Source: Dongshaea marina (GTDB taxonomy: Bacteria > Pseudomonadota > Gammaproteobacteria > Enterobacterales > Aeromonadaceae). Taken from it: 64,000 nt of DNA. The translations under genes and the position numbers were made by a program. Positions 8,729-18,629 of this stretch are shown piece by piece. Within the stretch, counting starts at the first letter, position 1, and each line of letters starts with the position of its first letter. A model generated the notes under the pieces. It saw only the letters and a list, made by a program, of their open reading frames with translations, was not told the DNA's origin and made no database searches. The DNA lies in the NCBI RefSeq assembly GCF_003072645.1, contig NZ_CP028897.1:2803658-2867657 (forward strand). Reading direction: 5' to 3'.

Positions 8729-9769
8729 GGCGTTGTTTCCTAAATCGATGGAACCTTTTGGTTTGAGCAAGATCTGATCTCCCATCGTCATGATGGGAAG
8801 CTTCAAATGGGTAAATCCAACGGCAAAATCAAGAACTGGTCTCAATACAATAAAGCATTGGTAAAGCGTGGCTCGATCACCTTCTGGTTGGATGAGAATG
8901 CAGTCAAAAACTGGCATTGTCAGGAGCACCATGGCGACAGAGGAAGAGGCTTCACGTTCAGTGATACCGCTATCGAAACCGCGTTGATGCTCAAAGGAGT
9001 ATTCAGCCTTCCACTGAGGGGGTTGCAAGGATTCCTTGATTCGGTCTTTCAGCTCATGAATGTTCCTCTTAAGTCACCGACTTATAGCTGTATCAGCAAA
9101 CGAGCGAAGACCGTTGAGATAAAATATCGCCGCCCCAGCCGAGGCCCTGTTGCTCACGTGGTCGTTGATGGGACAGGGCTCAAAATCCACGGTGAGGGAG
9201 AGTGGAAAATGCGCAAGCACGGAAAAGAAAAGCGCCGAGTTTGGCGCAAGCTCCACCTGGCTGTTGATGCTCAAACTCATGAAATCATAGCAGCCGAGGT
9301 CAGCCTTGATAGTGTTGGAGATAACGAGGTGTTGCCGACCTTATTAAACCCACTACGACGCAAGATACAGCAAGTCTCAGCAGATGGTGCATACGATACA
9401 GAGGCTTGCTATGCACTGTTACAGAGAAAGGGTTGTAAACCAACGATTCCTCCCCGCAGTAATGCAGCTTACTGGAAAGGAGATCATCCCAGAAATGAAG
9501 CTGTCGAAGCGCTTAAAAATGGGCAGCTTTCACAATGGAAGCATGACAACGACTACCATCAGCGCTCGTTAGCAGAAACAGCAATGTCTCGCTACAAACA
9601 GCTCAATTCTCCACAGCTGAGCTTACGTTGTTATAACGGTCAGGTTGGGGAAGCCTTGGCCGGAGTTAAAGCTTTAAACAAAGTGATCGGGCTTGGTATG
9701 CCTGTCAGGCAGCAAGCTGCCTGAATGGGTACAAGTCAATTATCAGACTCGGATTTAGGAAACAACGCC
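8729..9769 (+). mobile_element. IS5-family (IS903-type) insertion sequence
   Basis: This is a complete 1041-bp insertion sequence. Its terminal inverted repeats begin GGCGTTGTTTCCTAAATC on the left, and the right end is the complement of nearly the same 18 bases. It carries one full-length DDE transposase and is bracketed by a perfect 9-bp duplication CTATTGGTA. The intact ends and duplication imply a recent insertion. It landed in the non-coding DNA between the kinase of module 1 and small protein B of module 2. Confidence 0.93.
8807..9724 (+). CDS. IS5-family transposase (IS903 group)
   Basis: The transposase (305 aa) catalyses cut-and-paste movement of the surrounding element. Features of the DDE fold are visible: VVVDGTGLKIHGEGEW with the first Asp, VSADGAYDTEACYALL with the second, and RSLAETAMSRYK with the Glu in the YREK-type region. 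The length is normal for the IS903 group, and the reading frame is intact. It is the only gene in the element at 8729-9769. Confidence 0.93.
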   Translation: MGKSNGKIKNWSQYNKALVKRGSITFWLDENAVKNWHCQEHHGDRGRGFTFSDTAIETALMLKGVFSLPLRGLQGFLDSVFQLMNVPLKSPTYSCISKRAKTVEIKYRRPSRGPVAHVVVDGTGLKIHGEGEWKMRKHGKEKRRVWRKLHLAVDAQTHEIIAAEVSLDSVGDNEVLPTLLNPLRRKIQQVSADGAYDTEACYALLQRKGCKPTIPPRSNAAYWKGDHPRNEAVEALKNGQLSQWKHDNDYHQRSLAETAMSRYKQLNSPQLSLRCYNGQVGEALAGVKALNKVIGLGMPVRQQAA

Positions 9770-9778
9770 CTATTGGTA
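9770..9778. repeat. Target-site duplication, right copy (CTATTGGTA)
   Basis: This is the exact copy of the nonamer at 8720-8728, adjoining the right end of the insertion sequence. Confidence 0.9.
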
Positions 9779-9876
9779 AATAACCCCCTTTTTCCTAAAT
9801 CGCTCTCTTTGAGCCATCTATCGGCAGCGTCAACACAGTGAGTATTTATTAATAAACATCAATTCAGATGACGGAA

Positions 9877-10074
9877 TCATTGCTCCTCAAGGAACAGCTC
9901 ACTATGATGGCTGACTGATTTGAGGCATACCTCCTCCCCGAACGATGGGAGAAAGCCATTGTCTCGGGGGTAGTTCACCCGAACATATCTTTTCTTATCG
10001 CGCTCGATGACAATAGCAAATCTCTTTTGGCTATTGGCATAAATAACGCTCCCGCGACTTTCTACATAACTCAT
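9877..10074 (-). CDS. Small protein B, paralogue of the 4648-4854 product
   Basis: This 65-aa protein of unknown function shares IYANSQKRFAIV, YVRVNY, GFLPSFGE and S.SHHS with small protein A. The frame is open to 10122, but ATG 10074 is preferred. It gives an N-terminus of the same length as the paralogue (MSYVESRGSVIYAN against MNPGKKIGRVIYAN), and AGAGGGCGAGCA precedes it. It diverges from the second RstA-like regulator, exactly as protein A does from the first. No signal peptide or membrane helix is seen. A small nucleic-acid-binding beta-barrel is one possible structure. Confidence 0.75.
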   Translation of the reverse strand: MSYVESRGSVIYANSQKRFAIVIERDKKRYVRVNYPRDNGFLPSFGEEVCLKSVSHHSELFLEEQ

Positions 10075-11169
10075 TGCTCGCCCTCTGATAACCCATGATT
10101 CTCTATAGCCATGTTCCAACACTTGGATAGAGAAAGCTTAGCGCTGCTAACACTTTCCCTTCAGCAGGTGATAAATAGTGGCTATTAAGATAATAAATGA
10201 CCGTTCCTAAATTTTTCTAGCTCTGGAAAGATACATAATGTGCTTTGATTGTTCCACTGTATATTTTTTCTTTTTTATGATGATTTATGACCTTCTCACA
10301 TCGATTTCATGTATCACTATAGCATTTGAAAACTTCCTATATCCGCACACCCTAGGGTCAGGTGTCAGTGGTCTACTCAACTTCGAGTTGAGTAGCTGCT
10401 ATATGGACAAATCCATCATTATTTGATGGTAGGTGACACAGTGTGACTTTTTATATTTTATTGTGATCTCGTTAGCCCATCTCAGGTAAAATCTTTTACC
10501 TCCACCCTGAGAGGAGATAAGGCACAACTCCCTCATGGGTATTAGGTTTTCAATCGAATCACTAATTGCAGCACTGAATAGCAATAGTTCAACAGACTTA
10601 TCCAGCCAGAACGATAAAACTAAGGCAAAAGCCTTAGTTCATCTACAACACAAAGCAGTTATAATGAAGTTGCCGTTATTAATACAGTCCGATCAAATGT
10701 TACTCCCAGCCAGCAGCGGAGCCGCATCCCGTGGACAAGTAGCAGGCATCAGGGATGTCACAAACCGATAAATTTAATATCGAAAAATGTATCTACTTTA
10801 AAAAACAACAGAATATTGTATATCTTGACTCTGAACCCGCTTTGAACTGCGCCTGTCTGATTGCTCTCAGTTTTATTTTATGACATGATCTTCTCTCAAT
10901 TGGCGAATAAAAACCATAAAGACAATTTCACATCCTGGTCATGCTTTACTTATTTCATAAAATAATAGCACCTCCAGTGTTTGAGTTTAAACCAGGCATT
11001 AGATATAAATTGCAAATCTTATAGTTTCTCTGTTTTTTTAAAAAATTGGCCTTACAGAGCATAATAGTTCACCAATCTCATTATGCTCTGTAACTTATTT
11101 TTAAATTTTCACCCAGCTCCATTACTTAACGTGCGTGGGTATTTAGCTCTTAACCAGTATTAAACATCT
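10075..11169. other. 1.1-kb structured non-coding region ahead of RstA-like copy 2
   Basis: No gene is convincing here; a 78-codon frame at 10535-10771 lacks a ribosome site. Perfect hairpins are frequent. CTACTCAACT/AGTTGAGTAG sits at 10373-10395 with loop TCG. AGGTAAAATCTTTTACCT is at 10484-10501. AACTAAGGC/GCCTTAGTT is at 10618-10639 with loop AAAA. A 14-bp terminator-like stem is at 11052-11093. The density suggests a structured leader RNA or a separate small RNA that ends shortly before the response regulator. Confidence 0.5.
11052..11103 (+). terminator. Terminator-like hairpin just upstream of RstA-like copy 2
   Basis: TTACAGAGCATAAT (11052-11065) and ATTATGCTCTGTAA (11080-11093) pair without mismatch over 14 bp, followed by CTTATTTTTAAATTTT. 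This looks like an intrinsic terminator on the plus strand, though the stem is AT-rich. It ends about 65 bases before the start codon at 11170. Either an upstream RNA stops here or the regulator leader is attenuated. Confidence 0.6.
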
Positions 11170-11871
11170 ATGATGACAAAACGAATTTTACTTGTAGAAG
11201 ACGATTCCGATCTGTCGCAACTCATCACAACCTACCTTGAGAAGTATGGCTATCAGATCCAAGCTCATACTCAGGGAGATACGGTGCAACAAGCGATTAA
11301 GGAGTTCAAACCGGATCTGGTGGTGTTGGACATCATGCTTCCCGGTCTTGACGGACTCGAAATCTGTCGGACCATTCGCCCCGGTTATCAGGGAGCGGTG
11401 ATGATGATGACGGCCTGCAATGAAGATATGGATCAGATCCTGGGGCTTGAGCTCGGCGCCGATGACTATCTGATCAAACCCGTTGAGCCCAGGCTGCTCC
11501 TCGCCAGGGTGAGGGCGATGTTTCGACGTCGCGCGGCAGAGCTCCAAACAGCAGACTCTCAGCTCCTTTCATTTGGTAATTTTGAAATTGACCAGGCCAA
11601 TCGTACCGTATCCATTGCCGAAGAGGCCATTGAGTTAGCGGGGGGTGAATTTGACCTGCTATGGGCTCTGGCACGTCACTCAGGAACTATCCTCAGCCGG
11701 GATGAACTGGCTCAAGAGCTCAGAGGTGCAGGATTTGACGGATTAGATCGGACCATAGACGCCAAGGTTTCTCGCTTGCGCCGCCATCTCAATTCCCACC
11801 CTAATTGTCAGATCCAAATCAAGACAGTTCGCAATAAGGGATATCTGCTGACCGGGGCAAATGCCGGATGA
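11170..11871 (+). CDS. RstA-like response regulator, copy 2
   Basis: This 233-aa OmpR/PhoB-class regulator is highly similar to copy 1. It shows VEDDSDLSQLI, the phospho-acceptor Asp in VLDIMLPGLDGLE, and DDYLIKPVEP in the receiver domain. LRGAGFDGLDR and IKTVRNKGYLL lie in the winged helix. The start may be ATG 11170 or ATG 11173; the latter gives MTKRILLVEDD, which aligns best with copy 1. No clear Shine-Dalgarno is visible. The stop overlaps the start of the kinase gene (ATGA), so translation is coupled. The duplication may allow the two systems to answer different signals, since receivers and DNA-binding domains are far better conserved than the sensor domains. Confidence 0.9.
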   Translation: MMTKRILLVEDDSDLSQLITTYLEKYGYQIQAHTQGDTVQQAIKEFKPDLVVLDIMLPGLDGLEICRTIRPGYQGAVMMMTACNEDMDQILGLELGADDYLIKPVEPRLLLARVRAMFRRRAAELQTADSQLLSFGNFEIDQANRTVSIAEEAIELAGGEFDLLWALARHSGTILSRDELAQELRGAGFDGLDRTIDAKVSRLRRHLNSHPNCQIQIKTVRNKGYLLTGANAG

Positions 11872-13210
11872 ACACTAACCAGCTAACCCATATTCCTCAC
11901 AAAGTGCTGTTCCACTTTATCTCTTTGATGTTCCTGTGCACACTGCTCCCAATCTTTCTGGGAGGATTGGTCGAGTATCTGTATCATGACCACTCCTCAT
12001 ACCTCCCCGAATCGTTACGACCCAAAGACATTCCAGGTATCATTCAACAGATCGATCATCTTTTACCTGAGCAGAAAGAGCAAAAGCTGCAACAGCTGAG
12101 TAAGCGCTATGGCGTGCCTTTTGAGCTAAAACCGCCTGAGATCTCAAGCCCATCACTATTTCATCGAACCCTGCAGATCGAGGGGATTCCTATGAGTTAT
12201 GAGGGGCGAACCATACTCTCTATCCCCAACCCCTACGGTGATACCCTGCAGATTGGCCCATTGCCTTTGAAGTTTCCAATAGGAACATCATGGGTCAACA
12301 GCAGGATCAAGCTACTCGCTGTCTGGCTACTCTTTTGTGCCCTACTGTTTTCGGTAGTGACCTACCTCTATCTTCGCTCCCACTTTCAGGATCTGCTCAA
12401 ACTGAACCAAACCTCCAGCAAGCTCGCCGCCGGAGATATGAATGCAAGGTGCTACGGCTTAACCAGCCCCTGCTCAGCCCCCTTCAACACTCAGTCAACC
12501 AGCTTGCTTGTAAAATTGAGACCATGGTCCAGGGGTGGAAAGCGATGACCAATGCGGCAGCTCATGAACTGCGGACCCCTTTGGCTCGCCTTCAGTTTCG
12601 AAGCTCACTTTTAAGTGAAGAGGAAGATCCCGAGCTCAGAGCCCAGCTTCAGGAGGGGATCGAACGCAACATTAAAGAGCTCCAAGCGATGATTGATGCG
12701 GTACTCCAATACGGGAAGATCAGTCGATGTGATATTCCGCTGCATCGCGAGAAAACCCGACTTTCAAGCTGGCTTCATAAAATCGTCACTCAGGAGCGGG
12801 AGACCTGCTCCCTCAAGATGACACTCAAGTGTTTTGCCACTGAAGCCTCGGTCGATCGTAAGCTTCTCTATATCGCTTTGCAGAATCTTTTAGGTAATGC
12901 CCGTAAATATGCACGTTCCCAGATCTTACTCACCGTCTGCCCAAGTGAAGATAAAACACTGTTTATTGTTGATGATGATGGTCCCGGTGTCCCACAGAAG
13001 CACCAGGGAATGCTCTTTGAGCCCTTCTACCGACTTGATCGAACCCAGGATCTCACCAAGGGGGGCTCCGGGCTTGGACTCAGCTTTGTCAAACTAATTG
13101 CTGAGCATCACAGGGGACAGGTGAGCGTGATCAAGAGTCCTTTGGGAGGTGCCCGATTTATCCTGACCATTTCAAGCGCGGGCTCGGATACGCTCGGCAA
13201 TAGCCGATGA
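11868..13210 (+). CDS. RstB-like sensor histidine kinase, copy 2 (one frameshift)
   Basis: This partner kinase is about 447 aa once corrected. It has an N-terminal membrane helix (LFHFISLMFLCTLLPIFLGG), a periplasmic domain unlike that of copy 1 in detail, and a second helix (LLAVWLLFCALLFSVVTYLY). HAMP, AAHELRTPLARLQFR, NLLGNARKYA, DDDGPGVP and GGSGLGLSFVK follow. The frame breaks in the HAMP region. Adding one C to the C4 run at 12467-12470 continues TSP into LLSPLQHSVNQ, as copy 1 has it. From ETMVQGWKAMTNAA onward the two kinases are almost the same, so crosstalk between the systems is likely unless the regulators discriminate. The start ATG overlaps the regulator stop. Confidence 0.88.
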
Positions 13211-13278
13211 CAATACGAATAAGCCATTGCAGATCGCAGGGATGAGGGTAGACAAAAACTGTATTTGAAATACCATCA

Positions 13279-13334
13279 GGGATTGCCTGCAACAGCAATC
13301 CCCGGAAAGTTGCAGCCAGGAGGAGTACTCCTCC
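13279..13334 (+). other. Two hairpins after the second kinase
   Basis: GGGATTGC (13279-13286) pairs with GCAATCCC (13295-13302), and GGAGGAGTACTCCTCC (13319-13334) is a perfect palindrome. They lie between the convergent kinase and amylase genes. Neither has a strong T tract, but together they probably help to end transcription from one or both sides. Confidence 0.4.
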
Positions 13335-13344
13335 GGGCTCTTCA

Positions 13345-14753
13345 TTACTGCTCCAACCACATCCGTGAGGAGCGCGCCGGGATTGTGACATTCACTCCCC
13401 CGTTACCATCGGTATAAAATGTTGAGTCGTCTAACGTCTCCTGGTAGCCCTTGTTACTATCCAGACCACTCACCCAGCCAGATTCAGCCGTTCCACACTT
13501 ATTTATCCCCACCAGGCCCTGATCGCCACGACGGAACAGCAGGATGCAATCACTCGCCTTAACCACTGTCATGGGTTGGCCCTGAACCGAGTTATGGAAA
13601 CGGATCATCGCCTTGATATCAGAGCGATTATAGTAGTTCACCCAACGAGAGTTATCCTCCGGATGGCTGGCATTGCTCTCTCCATGATCCGAGTAGACCA
13701 TAGGCACACCACCATCACGCCCCAGAATATAGGCATAGCCGAGCTTTTCATCGGTTGGATCCATGATATTGCCACGGAAAATATCGTTATTCGGTATATC
13801 GTGAGTCACCACAAATGTGAGTGCCCTGAACTTGTTCAGTCCATCGGGATCACTCAGATCGCTCATCTTCCCGCTAAAGCTAAAGGTGTTCTTAATGATT
13901 GTAAATAAGGGGAAGTCATAAGCATTGTGCTCCGGGTTTTGGGACAGATAATCACTTAAAAAGTGGTAATCTGAAGCACTCTTATTCCCCGAGATGATCT
14001 CACCAAAAACATACATTCCCTGAATAATTTCGGGCGTGAAGATCGCTTTAATCTGAGCCTCAGTCATATGCTTGGCCGCATCGATGCGAAACCCCTTGAT
14101 CCCCATCGCCTTGAGGGCCTTAAGATATTGCTGCTGCTGGCTGACAACCCAGCTGTTATCGTTGAGATCCGGCAGCCCGAAGTCACTGATATTATTGTTG
14201 TCACCGGCAGCACCCAGCCAGCCATACTGAACCTGACCGGTATTGTTGTAATCATGAATCACCTGGCGATCATGAAAATCACCTGAGCCCAGGAAGTTCT
14301 TATCCAGATCATCCCCATCACTGTTATAGAGCTTCTGGCTCTGATAATAGTCCCAGCGGTTGGCATAATCGCTGAGCACTGCAGCACCCGGATAACTAAG
14401 ATCCCAGCCCCGACTCTGATATTCATTGGCCATATGATTCAGCACAATATCGGCATACACAGAGATGCCACGGCTTTTCATCGCATCGATCAATGCCTGG
14501 AGATCCTGTTTATTGCCCAGGGGATTATCAATGACCCGGTAGTCCTGGGGCTGGTAGCGACCCCACCAGGCATCACCAGAGGATTTGAGGGGGGCGAGAT
14601 CAACACCTCCTTATAGCCGGCATTTTTTATCTCATCGGCCTTGCGCGTGACCTCACTGTATTTCCAGTTAAACGCATGGAGGATGACGTCCGCCTTCGCT
14701 CCAAAGGTAAGCAGCATGCAAGTTGCAACAACAAGTTGCCAAAAATTTCTCAT
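13345..14753 (-). CDS. Secreted alpha-amylase, GH13 (one frameshift)
   Basis: This GH13 alpha-amylase hydrolyses alpha-1,4 glucans outside the cytoplasm. It begins with a signal peptide (MRNFWQLVVATCMLLTFGAKA, 21 residues) followed by DVILHAFNWKYSEV. Conserved regions are present: DIVLNHMANE, GFRIDAAKHM with the nucleophile Asp, FGEII with the acid/base Glu, and VVTHDIPNND in place of the more usual NHD motif. The frame breaks after ISPP. One more base in the G6 run at 14589-14594 restores LKSSGDAWWGRYQPQDYR, giving 469 aa. ATG 14753 is chosen because GGAT lies eight bases upstream. It probably belongs to the alpha-glucan locus with the MFS, GH31 and LacI genes on the same strand. Confidence 0.88.
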
Positions 14754-14903
14754 TATCATCAATCCTTAATTTTCATGTTAAGTCAGTTCCTACTCAACTC
14801 GTATCATCACCCACTGTTTTCCTTTTGTGGCTCTTTATACTTCTCTCCTTTGTCAGATTAAAGTTTGATGCCCGGGCAAAGAGACCCTTTCACCCGAGCC
14901 GTA

Positions 14904-16166
14904 TTAATTCTTTTTAGAGTGCTCCCGCCCCTGGGCTGACACACCCGCTTTTCGTTGATGAAGCTTCTGCACCCCGAAGATAATCACCGCCAGCAGGACC
15001 AGGAAGGCCGGCCCCAGCAGCATGGCGTTGGTACGGCCAAAGGCCTCTCCCAGGATCCCGGACACAGAGGTGCCAAGAGGGATGCCGATCGCACCACAGG
15101 TCACCAGGAAGGAGGTCGCATTGGCGCTGACATTTTTCAGCTGATCCATCCCAAAACCGAGCACCGAGGGGTAGATGCAGGAGTCACACAGTCCGAGCAG
15201 GACCATAGCCACCAGCAGCGCCGTGGTGGAACTCAGGTTCAGGTAGGCCACCATCACCAGGGCAAAGAGTAGAGAGGCACTCACTATGTATTTATAGGTT
15301 TTAACCCGGGGCAGCAGGAACTTGCCAAATACCGCCCGGCCAAACAGCTGAGCAAAGGTATAGGCCGACACCATGAAGCCTACGGTCTGCATGTTGAGCT
15401 TGAGACCATAATGAAGGTGCGGCTGGTTGAAGTAATTCATGATCTGCTCGACATAGACGATGAGAAACAGTGCCAGGGCACTTAACGCCAGTCCCGGGGT
15501 GATAAACTTCTCGCCCTTAGACTTACGTTTAGTTTCCAGGGCTCGTTCCACGGTTTCATCGACCCGAAGCGACAGCAAAAAGGCGATAAACAACACGAAC
15601 AGCACCATCACCACCACAAACACCATCTGCCAGCTTCCATGCAGAATGATGGAGCCCACCACCGGAGCACTCACCAGAAAACCCAGGCTGAAAAAGACGT
15701 TGAGCAGGCTCAGCCGTCCCTGGGACTGCCCCTCTTTGTTGACGGTTCCCATGATCATGTAGTTACAGGAAACCAGTACATAGCCAACGGCCATGTTACA
15801 GATGAACACCATCAGGGTGTAGAGGTAGACGTTGGGCGCAAAAATCGATGCCAGAGAGCCCAGGATCATCAACACCGCCGCCAGGATCAGGGTGTTCTTG
15901 CCTTTGATCCTGCGGATCACCATGCCGCCGGTTGCCATCGCGAGGATCTGTCCCCACAGGCCGAAACCATCAAAAAAGATGATCCGGTTGGGATCCAGGG
16001 CAAAGTGTGCCGAGATGGGAACCGTCAACATGCCATAGATTGCACACTGAAAGCCGGTAAACAGAAATGCGATAAAGGTCAGATACACCGCCTTTTTCGC
16101 ATCAAGCTCAGTTGGAAATATCATTTTACGACTGGCTTGATCTGAGTTGATTGATACTTGAGCCAT
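14904..16166 (-). CDS. MFS transporter, probably for alpha-glucosides
   Basis: This major facilitator protein has 420 aa and about twelve hydrophobic segments. The first is AVYLTFIAFLFTGFQCAIYG and the last ends near AFLVLLAVIIFGV. A basic loop (VIRRIKGKN) after the second helix resembles the MFS signature. The layout recalls the FucP/TsgA branch of sugar carriers. ATG 16166 has AGGAG seven bases upstream. It lies 78 bases downstream of the GH31 glucosidase stop and is probably co-transcribed with it. Context suggests uptake of maltose, isomaltose or related oligosaccharides that GH31 then cleaves. The substrate is inference only. Confidence 0.82.
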   Translation of the reverse strand: MAQVSINSDQASRKMIFPTELDAKKAVYLTFIAFLFTGFQCAIYGMLTVPISAHFALDPNRIIFFDGFGLWGQILAMATGGMVIRRIKGKNTLILAAVLMILGSLASIFAPNVYLYTLMVFICNMAVGYVLVSCNYMIMGTVNKEGQSQGRLSLLNVFFSLGFLVSAPVVGSIILHGSWQMVFVVVMVLFVLFIAFLLSLRVDETVERALETKRKSKGEKFITPGLALSALALFLIVYVEQIMNYFNQPHLHYGLKLNMQTVGFMVSAYTFAQLFGRAVFGKFLLPRVKTYKYIVSASLLFALVMVAYLNLSSTTALLVAMVLLGLCDSCIYPSVLGFGMDQLKNVSANATSFLVTCGAIGIPLGTSVSGILGEAFGRTNAMLLGPAFLVLLAVIIFGVQKLHQRKAGVSAQGREHSKKN

Positions 16167-16244
16167 CCTATTCTCCTGATCGAAGTTTCACGTTTTTTGT
16201 GGGGCGGACTCCCTGGCCCGCCCATCTGATTTTTTTATTCGCCC

Positions 16245-18586
16245 TTAGGACAGGGTCAGAATCAGCTTGTCGTTGACCTCCTGCTGCTGACCATTGAGAT
16301 AGATATGGGTTGGCTGGCCTGAGCATATCTCAATCTCGACCGATGAAAAATCAGGTGTATACCCCTGATGTAAGATCTGTGAGGAGATCATCAGATCGCC
16401 GCCCTCATAGGTGTATTCCAATTGGAGCTTCCAGTAGCCTCCATCCTGATGATCAAAGCTCAAGCCATCATCAGCGTAGTGACAATAGCCCTGGCCCTTA
16501 ACACTCTCATCCAGGAACAGCTTGAAACCGAGGGTCTCTGGCTTCTCTCCCAGGTATTGGCAAAGTTCGGCTTGCGGCAAAATCGCCCCGGCCCGCACCA
16601 GCAGGGGGAAGCGCTCCAGCGGTGCCCGATAGAGATGTACTCCTCCCTGGTACTGCTCACCGGTAAAGTAATCGATCCACAGCCCCTGGGGCAGAGTCAC
16701 CACCCGGTGATCCTGCTCCGGTCTGAGCATGGGCGCCAACAGCAGGGAATCCCCTACCATGAACTGGTCCGAAATCGACTCCAACTCGTCCTGCTCAGGG
16801 AACTCCATCACCAGGGGGCGGATCATCGGCACGCCACTCTGGTTCGCCTGATAGAAGCAGTCGTAGATATAGGGCATGAAGCGATAGCGCAGCTCAATAG
16901 CCTCACGGATCGCCTGCTCATAGACCTCACCAAATCGCCAGGCCTCCTGATAACGCCCATCCAGGTTGCAGTGATTGCGGAAAAACGGGGTGAATGCTCC
17001 CATTTGGGTCCAACGGGTCATCAGCTCTCCATTACTATCCCCGGTAAAGCCACCACAATCGACCCCGGCAAAGCTTATTCCGGATAAGCCTAAGTTCATC
17101 AGCATCGGCATGGTGAGATAGAGGTGCTCCCACATGCTACGGTTATCGCCGGTCCATACCGCCGCATAGCGCTGCACTCCCGCAAAACCGGCACGGGTCA
17201 GGATGAAGGGGCGCTCATTGCGCGACAGCATCCCCTGGTAACTCGCCTGGGCACTGTGGAAGCCATACATGTTGTGATACTCAAGGTGGGTCAATGTCTT
17301 ACCATCCCCCCGGTGCAGCACATCTTCATCCATGGTGTTGGTATCGTTGAACACCGCAGGCTCGTTCATGTCATGCCAGATCCCGCGCACCCCGGCCCTA
17401 TCGGCAAAGTCACGCACCTGCTCGCCCCACCATTGACGCACTTTCGCCGTCGAAAAATCCGGGAACACACTTTCGCCGGGCCAGACCTTGCCACTATAGG
17501 TGGTGCCATCGGCGTATTTGCAGTAGTAGTCATTGACCGCCCATCCACATAAACCCCATAGTGGCTGTCTTTTTTCACCCCGGGATCCACTATGGTGACC
17601 ACATTGAAGCCATCATTTTTAAGATCGGCCATCAATTTTTCCGGATTCGGGAAGGCATCGGGATCCCAGCTAAACACCCGGTAGCCATCCATATAGTGGA
17701 TATCCAAAACCAGGGTGTCACAGGGAATGTTGCGCTGACGCAGGGTGGTCGCTATCTCGCGTACCTCATCCTCGGTGCGATAGCTATAGCGGGATTGCTG
17801 GTAGCCAAGACACCACTTGGGAGGCATGGGCGCCCTGCCGGTCAACAAAGAGTAGCGGCTCACCACAGACTTGAGGCTGTCGCCACCTATATAGTAGAAG
17901 TCCATCTTGCCGCCTTCGGCGCCAAAGACATACTCACCGGGATCATCGCGCCCCAGATCGAACTGGCTGCGGGCATAGTTATCAAAGTAGATCCCGTAGT
18001 AGCTTTGCTGATGGCGGTGGATAAAGAAGGGCACCGACAAATAGAGCGGATCTGTGGTATCCACATGCGGGTCAAAGATGTCGGTATTCCACATCACATA
18101 CTTGCGCCCCTTCTTATCCAGGTAACCCGTCTTCTCCCCCATTCCGTAAAAACGCGCCTGCTGAGGCGTTGAGAAGTGGCTCATCGAGGTTTTCTTATAC
18201 CAGTTAAAGGGACGGGTATTTTCGGTTTTAAGATGGCCCTGGCTATCAAGGATTTTCAAGGTGAGATCCTGCCTGGCGATCTCGACGGTCAGAGCCGGGC
18301 TGCTCACCCGGTAGTGAGTTTGTGTCTCCTCCAGGGAAAAGTCAGCATAGGCCAGGCCGTGTTCGATCAATGCATCACTGGAGTCCAGGCAAGGTTGTTG
18401 CTCAGGGCTCAGTACCACCCGGAACATCTCATCGCTGAGCCACTTCAGGGTCATGGAGCCATTCTCGGCCCGGACTATCAGGATTGGCTCATCGATGCTG
18501 TAGCCTGTCGCCTGACCCAGCTCTTTGTGACGATGAGGCTTTACCGCCTGATCTTTTTCCTGCTCCAGGATCTCTCCACAATGCAT
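16245..18586 (-). CDS. GH31 alpha-glucosidase (one frameshift)
   Basis: This family 31 glycoside hydrolase releases glucose from alpha-glucosides in the cytoplasm, as no signal peptide is seen. The nucleophile motif WHDMNEPAVF is clear. FYGMGEKTGYLDKKG, YIGGDSLKSVVSRYSLLTG and PPKWCLGYQQSRYSY mark the N-terminal and barrel start regions, and PGESVFPDFSTAKVRQWWG follows. The frame shifts after VYVDG. One base missing in the short C/G tract at 17537-17542 accounts for it and yields 780 aa, normal for this subfamily. ATG 18586 has AAGGAG just upstream, and a LacI-type palindrome stands 14 bases before the start, so repression by the neighbouring regulator is likely. Confidence 0.88.
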
Positions 18587-18599
18587 AAATACTCCTTTG

Positions 18600-18611
18600 T
18601 TAACCGGTTAA
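18600..18611. promoter_or_regulatory. Candidate LacI-family operator
   Basis: TTAACCGGTTAA is a perfect 12-bp palindrome 13 bases upstream of the GH31 start, followed by a half-copy TACCGGTTAA. The central CG-containing symmetry is typical of LacI/GalR-family sites. A related half-site (AACGTTAACCG) lies near 19651, upstream of the regulator gene itself, which suggests autoregulation. Confidence 0.6.
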
Positions 18612-18629
18612 CCTACCGGTTAAAATTTT

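Noticed and set aside
10535-10771. 78-codon open frame upstream of the second response regulator
   Set aside because: No ribosome site at a usable distance, a perfect hairpin runs through it, and there is no counterpart ahead of the first module. Treated as part of the non-coding region.
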